Shown here piece after piece: positions 10,945-19,161 of a stretch of 57,488 nt of DNA. A program made the position numbers and the translations under genes. The notes under the pieces were generated by a model that made no database searches, was not told the origin of the DNA, and saw nothing but the letters and a program-made list of their open reading frames with translations. Within the stretch, counting starts at the first letter, position 1. Each line of letters opens with the position of its first letter. The DNA is from Mycobacterium sp. (lineage in GTDB: Bacteria > Actinomycetota > Actinomycetes > Mycobacteriales > Mycobacteriaceae), in the NCBI GenBank assembly GCA_023264735.1, contig JAHFVD010000047.1, forward strand, positions 1 to 57,488, read 5' to 3'.

Positions 10945-11697
10945 ATGAAGCTTGGCCAGCGTTTCCCGCTGCTGCGATGGTCGGTGATCCGCACCGGCAT
11001 CGGTATCCGTAATTTCAACAGAACCGGTCAGATCGGTGACGGCCGGGAGGCGGCAGCCGCCGATTATGTCGAAGCACACGCCCGCCGCGGCGACATCGAC
11101 GACGTGCTTGCCACCATCGATGAGTACGCCTACGCGAAGTCGTTTCTGGTCAATATCGGGGATGAGAAGGGCACCGTGCTCGACGCGGCGGTGCGCCGCG
11201 CCGATCCGCAGCTGGCGCTGGAACTGGGCACCTACTGCGGGTATGGCGCCCTGCGGATCGCGCGCGCCGCGCCGTCGGCCCGGATCGTCTCCGTCGAGCT
11301 GGCCGAGGCGAACGCGGCAGTGGCCCGGCGGATTTGGGCACATGCAGGCGTGGACGAACGCATCACCTGCGTGGTGGGAACGATCGGCGACGGCGGACGA
11401 ACCCTCGACGTTCTGCGTGACGAGTACGGATTCGACTCAGGCTCATTGGATTTCCTGTTCATCGATCACAACAAGCACGCCTACCTGACTGATCTGCTCA
11501 GCATTGTCGAGCGCGGCTGGCTACGGCGCGGCGCCATCGTCGTGGCCGACAACGTGGGCTTCCCGGGCTCCCCGAAGTACCGGGGCTATATGCGCGATCA
11601 GCAAGGCAAGGGCTGGGAAACAACCGAACACCGCAGCCACATGGAGTACCAGAGCCTGATCCCCGATCTGGTTCTCGAGTCGCGGTATCTGGGCTGA
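10945..11697 (+). CDS. SAM-dependent O-methyltransferase (catechol-type)
   Basis: A 250-residue class I methyltransferase. SAM motif I is LALELGTYCGYGALRIA, the ribose-binding acidic residue follows in IVSVELAEAN, and the metal/catalytic region is LDFLFIDHNKHAYLTDL with VADNVGFPG. These are the signature parts of catechol O-methyltransferases, including the metal-binding Asp-Asp-Asn set. It is divergent from the membrane methyltransferase at 10062-10898 and may methylate a phenolic product; the real substrate is not shown. Confidence 0.85.
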   Translation: MKLGQRFPLLRWSVIRTGIGIRNFNRTGQIGDGREAAAADYVEAHARRGDIDDVLATIDEYAYAKSFLVNIGDEKGTVLDAAVRRADPQLALELGTYCGYGALRIARAAPSARIVSVELAEANAAVARRIWAHAGVDERITCVVGTIGDGGRTLDVLRDEYGFDSGSLDFLFIDHNKHAYLTDLLSIVERGWLRRGAIVVADNVGFPGSPKYRGYMRDQQGKGWETTEHRSHMEYQSLIPDLVLESRYLG

Positions 11698-11705
11698 CAA
11701 TCGAG

Positions 11706-11729
11706 GTCCCCCTCCGCGTCGAGGGGGAC
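11706..11729. terminator. Intrinsic hairpin between convergent genes
   Basis: GTCCCCCTC and GAGGGGGAC form a perfect nine-base-pair stem with a six-base loop, nine bases after the methyltransferase stop and just before the convergent phosphatase stop. No T tract is visible, which is usual in mycobacteria. Confidence 0.7.
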
Positions 11730-11742
11730 TCCAATTGCCTTG

Positions 11743-12948
11743 TCAGGCAGCCGCTTTATGCGCGCTGGCCCGCCGGCTCGAGCCGGTGCCCTTCTTGGCT
11801 CCCCCGTCTGCCGTTCCGGTGGTCGCACCCTGACCGTCCTGGTCCGACACCGCCTGTGACGAGGTGGCGCGGCGGCCGGCAGCAGCGCTGGCCTTGCCAG
11901 GCTCGGCCTTGTTTGCGTCGGTCAGATCCGTGGCACCGTTCGAGGTCTCATCGGTCGGTGCGGCCGACTTGACCTTGGTGGCAGCGGGTTTGGCCACCGC
12001 CGCAGCCGGAAGTGCACCGGCGATCGCCTGTGCGATGTCGGTGACCGAATCCTTGACGAAGTCGACGCCGGCCTTGGCGACAGTGACAACACCGTCGCGA
12101 ATGGCGGCCACCACCTTGGTGACATCGCCGGACTTGACGGCTTGCACGAGGTTGTAGACCGCGGTCTGCGGGGCCACGACCAGATTGCGAAGGTTCACGA
12201 ACAGCTGGCCGCCGAGCGACGGATTCTGGCTGACCGCAACGCCATCCCAGCTCTGCAGCATCCAGCCGTCGTCCGGATTGCCCGTCACAACCACGACGGC
12301 GGTGTTACCCAGCGGGTGCGCGAGCATCAGCATGATGTCCGGGTTGTCGACGTTCATCATCGTCCACACCATGATCGTCGCGCCATGCGAGAAGAGCACG
12401 GGCTTGGTGTAACCGTTGTCGATGACGTCGGCGATCACACTGTCGGCCCTCGCCTCGAACCCATTGCCGTTCTCCCCACCGGGGATGGGCAGGCTGCGCA
12501 GCCCGAGCGTCCAGGCCACCGGGATCAGGAAGTAGCCGATGCGGCCGAGCCCGCTGTCGATCGGAGATCCCTCGAAGATGCCCGCGCTGATCTCGTGGAT
12601 GCCCGCCTTCTCGGATACCGGCAGGCCCGGCAGGAGGGCTTCCAGCGGCGCGGCGGTCTGATGGGTGCGGATCATGTCCGAGACGTAGATGCTGTCGTAG
12701 CCGCCGTCTTTGAGCTGCTGGGCGATGGCCTCCGCCTGCTGCTCGCCGAGATCGGTGAGTTCGGGACCGGGCACCGTCGTGTCGATCCCGGCGCCGGCGA
12801 CGTTGCCGTAGGACTCGCCGTGGCGCACCCAGGTGAGGGTGATCGAATCGGCAGCCCAGGCGGGCAGCGCCGACATCAGGAACAGCGCGACGGCCGAGAC
12901 GACCGTCGCCAGTGCTTTCAGTGCACGATCTCGCATCCCAAACTCCAT
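11743..12948 (-). CDS. Exported histidine phosphatase-family protein
   Basis: The N-terminus has a signal peptide (hydrophobic ATVVSAVALFLMSALPAWA). The phosphatase core starts with LTWVRHGESYGN, the RHG phosphohistidine motif, and has a second His in VLFSHGATIM. The last about 130 residues are low in complexity, rich in Ala, Lys and Thr, and probably disordered. The ATG at 12948 is chosen; ATG 12936 is also possible. Total about 401 residues, long for this superfamily because of the tail. The substrate is unknown. Confidence 0.82.
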   Translation of the reverse strand: MEFGMRDRALKALATVVSAVALFLMSALPAWAADSITLTWVRHGESYGNVAGAGIDTTVPGPELTDLGEQQAEAIAQQLKDGGYDSIYVSDMIRTHQTAAPLEALLPGLPVSEKAGIHEISAGIFEGSPIDSGLGRIGYFLIPVAWTLGLRSLPIPGGENGNGFEARADSVIADVIDNGYTKPVLFSHGATIMVWTMMNVDNPDIMLMLAHPLGNTAVVVVTGNPDDGWMLQSWDGVAVSQNPSLGGQLFVNLRNLVVAPQTAVYNLVQAVKSGDVTKVVAAIRDGVVTVAKAGVDFVKDSVTDIAQAIAGALPAAAVAKPAATKVKSAAPTDETSNGATDLTDANKAEPGKASAAAGRRATSSQAVSDQDGQGATTGTADGGAKKGTGSSRRASAHKAAA

Positions 12949-13125
12949 CCGAATCCCCCAACGGCGGTACAACGCCCAGACAATGCCGACTGTGCGCTCG
13001 GTCACAGTACACAATCGCAAATCTGTCTACAAACGCCCTGGCCGCGGTCTCAGGAAACTAACGATCGCGTGGATTCTCGGTATCGGCGCTCGCCCACCCG
13101 CACGCACCGTGGTGTTGTGGATGGA

Positions 13126-13671
13126 GTGTCCTCTCTAGCGATCCGCGCCGCCGGCATAGCGGCGGCTGCGACCTGTTCTGCGCTGCTCTTGACCGCATTG
13201 CCGCAGGCCGGTGCCGCCCCGGCCTTCGATTCACAGGGTTATCTCGACTCGACGGCGCGGTGTTCGGACGCCGCCGTGCTGTTCGGCAGCACCGACAGCT
13301 CACGGGTTGCGATCTGCAAGACGTCGTCCGGCGGGTACCAGTACCGCGGCGTGCGGGTGCGCGACGGCGCGAAGCTCGTTCTCTCCGCGTCCAGTGCCGG
13401 GGGCGGCTCGTACACCGCGGTCAACGACGGCATCACCTACACCGTGAGCTCGAACGCGCTGGTGGTCAGCTCCGGCGGCAGTGTGGTTCGCAAGGAGTCG
13501 TGGGTGGATTTCCACGGTCCCCAAGCGCAGTCGTCGACATCATCGTCGGCCGCCCCGACGTCGTCATCGTCGGCACCCACGACGACGTCGGCCACGCCGA
13601 CCAGCACCACCCCGACGTCGACGACACCGCTGCCACCGCCACTGCCCGCCGAAGTAGGCGGCGGGCGCTAA
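13126..13671 (+). CDS. Exported Ser/Thr-rich hypothetical protein
   Basis: The N-terminus (RAAGIAAAATCSALLLTALP, then AGA-AP) is a typical signal peptide. The mature part of about 95 residues has two Cys (TARCSD, VAICK) and beta-like repeats. It ends in a Ser/Thr/Pro linker that may span the wall. The start is GTG 13126 or GTG 13117. A much longer frame continues upstream but is antisense to the phosphatase gene and not coding-like. The stop overlaps the convergent P450 stop. No known family is recognised. Confidence 0.7.
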   Translation: MSSLAIRAAGIAAAATCSALLLTALPQAGAAPAFDSQGYLDSTARCSDAAVLFGSTDSSRVAICKTSSGGYQYRGVRVRDGAKLVLSASSAGGGSYTAVNDGITYTVSSNALVVSSGGSVVRKESWVDFHGPQAQSSTSSSAAPTSSSSAPTTTSATPTSTTPTSTTPLPPPLPAEVGGGR

Positions 13672-14891
13672 CCGAAGACCAGCTCGAGCCGCTCGAGGCG
13701 TCGCACCAGAAGGCTCGGTAGCCAGCGTCCGACGCTTGCGGCGCCGACCGTCGAGGTTCGTTCGAGTAGTTGCTCGGTCACAATTCGAGCCTCCAGCCTG
13801 GCGAGCGCCGCTCCGACGCAGAAGTGCGCGCCTTTGCCGAAACCGATGTGGCCCTTGCCTTCCGCCCGGTCGAGCCGAAACTCGGTGGGATCGTCGAAAT
13901 GGGATGGATCTCGATTGGCCGCGCCCCAGAGCAGCAGCAGGCGCGATCCCGCCTCGAGTTCGGTGCCGAAGAGCTCGGTGTCGTTGACGACATGGCGGTA
14001 GTGGCCCCGAAAGGGCGGCTCGTATCGGAGCACCTCCTCGAGGAACGCCCCGAGGAGGTGGGGCTCGTCGCGAAGCTGTCGTTGCAGGTCGGCTCGTGTC
14101 GCGAGAAGATAAGCGGCAGAACCGATCAGCGATGCAGTGGATTCGCCCCCCGCGCTGAACAGCGTGATCATCATCGCCAGCGCCGCCACTTGGCCCAGGT
14201 CGCCGCTCGCGCACGCCGAAGCGAGGTCACCCAGCAGGTCATCGCGCGGCGCGGCCGCCGCCCGACTGAACTGGTCGGTGATGTAAGCGCTGAGTTCCAT
14301 CACCGCGATCCCGGCGGATTCCATCTGAGCCTGGGTCACCAGGCCTTCAACCACTTGTGTGGCGGCGTATCCCCACGCGATGAGCTTGTCGACATCGGTG
14401 TCAGGCACACCGATGATCCGGCCGACGATCAGCATCGGGAGGCGATTGGCCATCGTACTCATCCACTCCATGCCAACATCTTTCGCGTTGGCCTCCTCCC
14501 ACAGGCGTGCCGCGGTGTCGGCGATGTACGGTTCGAAGGCACGAATGCGCTTGGCGGCCAGCTGCGGCAACAGGAGCTTCCTGTGCACGGAATGCGCGGG
14601 CTCGTCGGCGGTCGCCAGCGCCTGGGTCTCACCGCCGAATTCGCCGATCTCGAAAGCGGATACGGCGCTGCCGGGCTGATACATCATCGTCGCGGTCAGG
14701 TTGGACGAGAAATCCGCACACCGGGTGACCGCCTCGTTGACGGCCGCCCAACTGCTCACCGCGTAGAAGCTCGAGTCCCCGATGCGGTGGACGTGGCCGG
14801 TCTGATGCATCTGCGCATACAGCTCGTGCGGATCCTGGATGTACCGATCCTCGAACAGCGCCAGGCCCAGGCCGGTATCCGCCAACGTCAT
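13668..14891 (-). CDS. Cytochrome P450
   Basis: A 407-residue soluble bacterial P450. The I-helix is FSAGGESTAS with the acid replaced by Glu in the oxygen-binding kink. The K-helix E-x-x-R is EEVLRYEPP. The heme loop is FGKGAHFCVG with the thiolate Cys at residue 358. It oxidises an unknown lipid or xenobiotic. Its ATG is two bases from an operator-like palindrome that also precedes the divergent TetR gene, so it is probably the TetR target. No ferredoxin gene is adjacent. Confidence 0.93.
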   Translation of the reverse strand: MTLADTGLGLALFEDRYIQDPHELYAQMHQTGHVHRIGDSSFYAVSSWAAVNEAVTRCADFSSNLTATMMYQPGSAVSAFEIGEFGGETQALATADEPAHSVHRKLLLPQLAAKRIRAFEPYIADTAARLWEEANAKDVGMEWMSTMANRLPMLIVGRIIGVPDTDVDKLIAWGYAATQVVEGLVTQAQMESAGIAVMELSAYITDQFSRAAAAPRDDLLGDLASACASGDLGQVAALAMMITLFSAGGESTASLIGSAAYLLATRADLQRQLRDEPHLLGAFLEEVLRYEPPFRGHYRHVVNDTELFGTELEAGSRLLLLWGAANRDPSHFDDPTEFRLDRAEGKGHIGFGKGAHFCVGAALARLEARIVTEQLLERTSTVGAASVGRWLPSLLVRRLERLELVFG

Positions 14892-14893
14892 CT

Positions 14894-14905
14894 CTCAACG
14901 CTGAG
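14894..14905. promoter_or_regulatory. Candidate TetR operator, P450 side
   Basis: CTCAACGCTGAG is an imperfect palindrome directly before the P450 start codon. It matches CTCAACATTGAG before the TetR gene in 10 of 12 bases. Confidence 0.55.
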
Positions 14906-14977
14906 CCGCGCGCACCCGGTGCGTCAACACGATCGGGAAAGTCGCGACGGGGATCACCTGGCGAACGCCACAGCTGT

Positions 14978-14989
14978 CTCAGCGGTGAT
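14978..14989. promoter_or_regulatory. Candidate third operator between P450 and TetR genes
   Basis: CTCAGCGGTGAT matches the complement of the P450-side site (CTCAGCGTTGAG) in 10 of 12 bases. It sits mid-way in the divergent intergenic region. Confidence 0.35.
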
Positions 14990-15030
14990 GATCTACCTGC
15001 GAAAAGAGTGGGATCGTCGAACATATCTGT

Positions 15031-15042
15031 CTCAACATTGAG
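15031..15042. promoter_or_regulatory. Candidate TetR operator, regulator side
   Basis: CTCAACATTGAG has five-base arms around two bases and ends three bases before the TetR ATG at 15046. Autorepression is the likely role. Confidence 0.55.
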
Positions 15043-15045
15043 AAG

Positions 15046-15633
15046 ATGTCTGCCATGCCTCGCGACGATTGGGTGCTCGGCGGAGACCGCTCTGCGGCAG
15101 CGGCGGATCGCATCTACGCTGCCGCGACCGAGATCGTGATCCGCGACGGACTCGACGCCCTCGACATCGACACCGTGGCGGCGAAGGTCCACTGCTCGCG
15201 CGCAACGGTCTATCGCCACGCCGGGGGCAAGGCTCAGATTCGCGACAAGGTTCTGACGCGGCTGGCGGCCGGAATCGTCGACAAGGTCCGCAGCGCCGTC
15301 GACGGGCTCACTGGTTCGGACCGGGTGATGGTCGCAATCACCGTGGCCCTGCAGCAGATCCGCTCGGATCCGCTGCGGCGTTTGATGTTCAGCGCGGGCA
15401 ACTTGCCGGACGTGAGGGAACTACATTCCTCCCCGGTGCTTGCCCATCTTGCCGGCGAGCTCACCGGGATCACCGATGACGATCCGCAAGCGGCGCAATG
15501 GATCGTGCGCATCGTCGTGTCGCTGGCCTACTCGCCGATCGCGACCTCATCCGACGAGCGTGAGGTACTGGAACGCTTCGTCGCGCCGGCGTTCGATGCG
15601 ACCGCCAGCGCCGCGAGCACACTGACCCTCTAG
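15046..15633 (+). CDS. TetR-family regulator
   Basis: A 195-residue one-component regulator. The N-terminal helix-turn-helix is seen in GLDALDIDTVAAKVHCSRATVYRHAGGK. The rest is a helical ligand-binding and dimer domain. ATG 15046 and ATG 15055 (MPRDD) are both possible. It is divergent from the P450 gene and shares palindromes with it, so it probably represses both until a P450 substrate or product binds. The stop overlaps the convergent DUF4239 stop. Confidence 0.88.
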   Translation: MSAMPRDDWVLGGDRSAAAADRIYAAATEIVIRDGLDALDIDTVAAKVHCSRATVYRHAGGKAQIRDKVLTRLAAGIVDKVRSAVDGLTGSDRVMVAITVALQQIRSDPLRRLMFSAGNLPDVRELHSSPVLAHLAGELTGITDDDPQAAQWIVRIVVSLAYSPIATSSDEREVLERFVAPAFDATASAASTLTL

Positions 15634-16421
15634 CGGGCGGGCGTCGTGAGAACCGAAACCACCTCGTAGAGCGGATCGGACGAGGTCGAAACGCCCCCGA
15701 TGAACGGGTGGGACAGTTCGAGTATGAGGAACAGATTGGTCGCCACGATCAGGCCGACGATCGCCACCATCGGGTAGTGCATCGACGCCTTCTTGACCCC
15801 GTAGATGACGACTGTGCCCAGGACCATCGCGCTCGTCAGGAAGATGACCGCCCACAAGGGCCAGGGCGGTCCGGTGTCTTCGCGAGCGGTGAGCAGCCGG
15901 ACGGTGCGGGCCTGACTTATCTTGTCGAGGTTGGCATATGACGTCGCCAGGAGACTTTTCTGGCTGTCGGTCGTCGCGGCGACCTGACGGTAGGCCGCCG
16001 ACAGCTCGGTCAACGCGGCGTCGGCTGCGGGTGAGCGAGTGCCACTGCCACTTTCCCACTCTGCGATTGCCGCCCGCTCGTAGCCGAGCAGGCTTTGTCG
16101 GATGCGGTCGGCGTCGGCCTTCTCGAAAACACCAAGATCCCTGGCCATTTCGACGGCCGCCGCACCCTCCGTTCGGGCGTTCGCGTCGGCGGTGTTGATC
16201 TCTCCCCACATCGACGAGACGATGAAGCCGATGAAGAAGGCGTAGATGAAGCCGATAAAGCTATAGGTGAACTTGGTGACGTCATTGTGTTCGTCACGGG
16301 TTAGGGCCGGGAACTGTCGGCGCACCCACGTGACAAGGAGCATCGCGCCCCCGGCGATGACGACGATCAGACCGACGAGAAGCAGCCCCGGCGGGATATG
16401 GCTCACAATCCATCCGCTCAT
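15630..16421 (-). CDS. DUF4239-like membrane protein
   Basis: A 263-residue protein with two N-terminal TM segments (about residues 8-30 and 50-72), a cytoplasmic or periplasmic helical middle (about 80-180) and two C-terminal TM segments. This two-plus-two layout with ADANARTEGAAAVEMARDLG is that of DUF4239 proteins. The long frame extends upstream to 17000 but that part is antisense; the ATG at 16421 (MSGWIVS) is the sensible start. Function is unknown. Confidence 0.78.
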   Translation of the reverse strand: MSGWIVSHIPPGLLLVGLIVVIAGGAMLLVTWVRRQFPALTRDEHNDVTKFTYSFIGFIYAFFIGFIVSSMWGEINTADANARTEGAAAVEMARDLGVFEKADADRIRQSLLGYERAAIAEWESGSGTRSPAADAALTELSAAYRQVAATTDSQKSLLATSYANLDKISQARTVRLLTAREDTGPPWPLWAVIFLTSAMVLGTVVIYGVKKASMHYPMVAIVGLIVATNLFLILELSHPFIGGVSTSSDPLYEVVSVLTTPAR

Positions 16422-16589
16422 CGACGTCGACTCTATTGGTCGGCGGTGCCGTGGGTCTGCCGATTGGTGGACAGCCGATTCAGCCGCCAGACAGTCCGAC
16501 CGGCGGATAGCCGGGGTCTGTGACGCGCGCAACACGTATTCCAATCCCGGGCGGCGATGGGCGGCCCAGCACCTGCAAGGAGCAGTCAC

Positions 16590-16721
16590 ATGAGCAATGC
16601 GGAAACCACTCAGAAGACCGTGATCGTCGGCCGGCTCACCATCACCAGCACCGGACGCGCCGCCGGTCAGATGTGCATCAACAAGGCCCACGACGCGCGG
16701 TGCTTTGCCCGGGCTCGGTAG
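16590..16721 (+). CDS. 43-residue peptide gene abutting a GRDP-like gene
   Basis: ATG 16590 follows AAGGAG by seven bases, a strong ribosome binding site. The product starts MSNAETTQKTVIVGRL and ends with two Cys, an HDAR segment and a basic Ala-Arg tail. Its TAG is followed without a gap by the ATG of the next gene, so both are translated together. Size, a hydrophobic leader-like centre and a Cys-containing C-terminal half would fit a ribosomally made, modified peptide precursor, but no maturase is seen apart from the neighbour. Unrecognised family. Confidence 0.6.
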   Translation: MSNAETTQKTVIVGRLTITSTGRAAGQMCINKAHDARCFARAR

Positions 16722-17384
16722 ATGTCCACGACACTGGAGGCCCGGCTCGAGGGCGCGCTGGCGTTCAGCGCGCCCTACGTCGTCGATCGACTGCTGAAGG
16801 ATCGCGTCGTCGACACCCCGGCGGCAGCAGAACAGCTTTTCACCGAGGCCAAGCGATACCTGGTGCTGTGCGCGGCAACTCCGCAGATGTCGTTCGGCAT
16901 GCATTCGGCGATGGTCGACGCGGCCTGGCACACGTTCATCCTGTTCACCGCCGAGTACGCCGAGTACGGTCACCGCTATTTCGGCGACTACCTTCATCAT
17001 TCACCGGTCGCCGATCACGACACCGAAGTGCCCCTGCTGAAAGTCGCTTCGTTCAACGACTTTGAGCAGCGGTATGAGGAACTGTTCGGGCAGCCGTTGC
17101 CGACAGTCTGGTACGACGACACCAGCGTCGTCCCGTCCAGGCGGGTCATCAACGATGGCGCCGGAATCCTGATAGCGGATTGCGACTACCACACCGTCCG
17201 ATTGATCGACGGCACTGGCGCCGCGGTGCTTTACGTCGATGCGCTGGCCCGCGACGCCGTTGATTTCATCGCCCGAACCCGCGACTTCTACGTCCGCGAA
17301 CTGCCGGGGGATCTCACCGATGACGAGAAGGTCGGCGTCGTCCAAGCGCTCGTCCGGTCGGGCGTCCTACGGGTGGCGCCCTAG
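16722..17384 (+). CDS. GRDP-like domain protein with possible PqqD/RRE-like C-terminus
   Basis: A 220-residue soluble protein. Residues about 60-95 carry the glycine-rich-domain-protein signature: MVDAAWHTFILFT, then Tyr-rich spacing and RYFGDYLHH (Asp-x-x-x-Trp-His, then Phe-Gly and His-His). Residues about 150-220 show a beta segment, VDFIARTRDFYVRELPGD and a final helix QALVRSGVLRV, the layout of PqqD-like winged-helix RiPP recognition elements. The start is fixed by the abutting peptide stop. Domain naming is by eye; function unknown. The last 18 bases overlap the convergent GNAT gene. Confidence 0.65.
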   Translation: MSTTLEARLEGALAFSAPYVVDRLLKDRVVDTPAAAEQLFTEAKRYLVLCAATPQMSFGMHSAMVDAAWHTFILFTAEYAEYGHRYFGDYLHHSPVADHDTEVPLLKVASFNDFEQRYEELFGQPLPTVWYDDTSVVPSRRVINDGAGILIADCDYHTVRLIDGTGAAVLYVDALARDAVDFIARTRDFYVRELPGDLTDDEKVGVVQALVRSGVLRVAP

Positions 17385-17882
17385 CGAGGTCACGTACCTG
17401 ACCTCGTCGACGGCTGTGCCGCCGATGACGTCGGCTCGTTCGGACCCGTCGGTGCTCCATCCCATCCGCTCGTAGAACCGTCGAGCCCGGGTGTTGGTGG
17501 AAAGCACCCAGAGGAACGCGTGCTCGTGGCCGGCCTTGGTCAAGCAGGTACTCGCGGCAACCATGAGCGCGCGGCTGATCCCGGTGCCCCACCGTGGCGG
17601 GTCGACATACAGCGCCCACACCTCAGCGCTGTCGGCCAGATCGTCGTCTCGTGATCCTCCGAAGGTGACGTGTCCGCATAGCGCGTCACCGTCAACCGCG
17701 ACGAGGGTGTGCCGCCCGCTGTGTTCTGGATCGAGGCTGTACCGGCTCGCCCACTCGTCGGGGCGCAATCCGTCGAGATAGTCCGCAGCAATGAGACCTC
17801 GGTAGCCGGCCTGCCAGGACCGGACGTGTGCCTGCGCCATGGCCATCGCGTCGGCGGCTGTAGCGACCCGGACTTCGACCAC
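17367..17882 (-). CDS. GNAT-family N-acetyltransferase
   Basis: About 171 residues with VRVATAADAMAMAQAHVRSW at the start, WALYVDPPRWGTGISRALM as the acetyl-CoA loop (Arg-x-x-Gly-x-Gly replaced by RWGTGI) and NTRARRFYERMGW at the end. The GTG at 17882 is the first usable start after the upstream gene's stop at 17903. It may belong to the same transcript as the NorQ/NorD cluster. Substrate unknown. Confidence 0.8.
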   Translation of the reverse strand: MVEVRVATAADAMAMAQAHVRSWQAGYRGLIAADYLDGLRPDEWASRYSLDPEHSGRHTLVAVDGDALCGHVTFGGSRDDDLADSAEVWALYVDPPRWGTGISRALMVAASTCLTKAGHEHAFLWVLSTNTRARRFYERMGWSTDGSERADVIGGTAVDEVRYVTSLGRHP

Positions 17883-17902
17883 CCTGGCAAGGATACTTTC
17901 GG

Positions 17903-18307
17903 TCAGTGCCCAGCCTGCTGGGCCTGCCGCGCGAGCCGTTCGTCGTGGATGCGAACGAGTTCGCGGAACCCGATCCGGTGATACTTCGGTATCGGCTGGA
18001 TGCCCCACTGATCCTGAGCGGTGTCCTTACCCTCGGCACCCTCGGGCGGACCCAGTGGCGGGTACGGGTACTTGCACTCCAGGGTGTCGTCGGAGTAGCG
18101 GACTTTGAGGAGCTCACTGCAGATCTCGGTGAGGCTCAACGTCGGGTACCCGTAGTAGATCGCCATGAATGGCAGGGTGAAGGCACCCTCGACGACGAGG
18201 GCGACCAGGCATACCAGCACCGCACGTTTGATCCATTTGTGCATCCGGGCGTAATACGGTGTGGTGCCCGGCGGAAGCTCCTCGGCCGTCTCTTCGGTGA
18301 TTGTCAC
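17903..18307 (-). CDS. Single-TM hypothetical protein of the NorQ/NorD cluster
   Basis: 134 residues from GTG 18307, supported by GAAGGG about seven bases upstream; this places the start just after the stop of the membrane protein gene. One TM helix follows [20 protein letters not shown]. After it comes a soluble part with two Cys ([21 protein letters not shown]) and a C-terminal helix. The distal location in the cluster suggests it works with the twin membrane proteins. No known family recognised. Confidence 0.65.
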   Translation of the reverse strand: MTITEETAEELPPGTTPYYARMHKWIKRAVLVCLVALVVEGAFTLPFMAIYYGYPTLSLTEICSELLKVRYSDDTLECKYPYPPLGPPEGAEGKDTAQDQWGIQPIPKYHRIGFRELVRIHDERLARQAQQAGH

Positions 18308-18317
18308 GGGAATCCCT

Positions 18318-19019
18318 TCAGTCGGAGAAGATTTCACGGTTCACCGTGTGTAGATACGGGATCGCGAGGAACGGGGTGATGTAGAAGATGTCGTAGAGCC
18401 ACCAGCCGATCACCGGGAATATCACTCCGGCGTAGCGGACATCGGCGTACATCGTCATGTTGAACACGTAGCCGCACCAGATCACCAGGCCCATCCAGCA
18501 AGTCACGATCATCCACTGGTGGCCCCACCGCTTCATCTGCAGAAACCCGATCGCGGCGGCGCAGCGCATGGCGAAGACGGTGAGGATCAGTCCTGCGACC
18601 CAAGCCTTTTCACCCGGCCCGGCCGCACCGCCGATCCAGAGTTCGTTGTAATGCCAGAAGTAGCCGGCGTCGAACATGGCGCCCCAACCCACCATCAACA
18701 CCCGGTTGATCAAGGTGTGATTGGCGACGAGATCCAGCGCCCAGCCCAGGCTGTTGAGCGCCCCGTCGATCAGAACCAGGTAGCCGATCAGCGTGACGAT
18801 CATCGGCCGAACCGACAGTCCCGATCGTAAAGCCTGGCGCTGCAACCAGACTCCGCGCATGAAGATCGGAAAGCCGATCAGGCCGGGTGCCCACATCCCC
18901 ATCAGGGCGGCACCGACGATCATCCATTTGTCGGCGCGGCGTTGCGCCAATCGCGACTGCTCGTGGTGGTCCTCCAGTCCAACCGGGCTGTCAGCGCGGT
19001 TGACCGGGGATGCGCTCAC
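18318..19019 (-). CDS. Polytopic membrane protein B (twin of 21599-22294)
   Basis: About 233 residues with six to seven TM segments. Conserved polar or aromatic blocks within membrane regions are [55 protein letters not shown] and [13 protein letters not shown], all nearly identical in the paralogue 3 kb away. Buried His, Glu, Asp and Tyr could bind metal or quinone. The GTG at 19019 overlaps the micropeptide stop (GTGA). I do not recognise a named family; a membrane enzyme or channel matured by NorQ/NorD is my inference. Confidence 0.75.
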   Translation of the reverse strand: MSASPVNRADSPVGLEDHHEQSRLAQRRADKWMIVGAALMGMWAPGLIGFPIFMRGVWLQRQALRSGLSVRPMIVTLIGYLVLIDGALNSLGWALDLVANHTLINRVLMVGWGAMFDAGYFWHYNELWIGGAAGPGEKAWVAGLILTVFAMRCAAAIGFLQMKRWGHQWMIVTCWMGLVIWCGYVFNMTMYADVRYAGVIFPVIGWWLYDIFYITPFLAIPYLHTVNREIFSD

Positions 19020-19147
19020 AAATCCCACCAACCGCGGGCGAACGACATGTAGAACTGGATTCCGAACATCGTCAGCAGGTAGCCGTAGATGACGACCTGC
19101 AAGATGATGAGCGCCCGCTTACGCTTTCGCTCGCGTCGATCCACCAC
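19016..19147 (-). CDS. 43-residue single-TM micropeptide
   Basis: The peptide begins VVDRRERKRKRALIILQVVI, a strongly basic head, then one TM helix, and ends in SFARGWWDL. The GTG at 19147 has GGTGG six bases upstream within AAGGTGG. Its stop overlaps the start of membrane protein B by four bases. Tight coupling on both sides supports a real small subunit despite its size. Confidence 0.7.
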   Translation of the reverse strand: MVDRRERKRKRALIILQVVIYGYLLTMFGIQFYMSFARGWWDL

Positions 19148-19161
19148 GTCAGTCCACCTTC

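Noticed and set aside
12142..13125. Long plus-strand frame continuing upstream of the exported Ser/Thr-rich protein
   Set aside because: It is antisense to the exported histidine phosphatase, and its translation is His/Arg/Asp-rich as expected for a shadow frame. Only the part from about 13126 has a signal peptide and protein-like sequence.
13770..15041. 423-residue plus-strand frame
   Set aside because: Antisense to the P450 gene and lacks any recognisable domain.
16422..17000. Upstream extension of the DUF4239-like gene
   Set aside because: It would be antisense to the peptide/GRDP pair; translation is not membrane-like and ATG 16421 starts the real protein.
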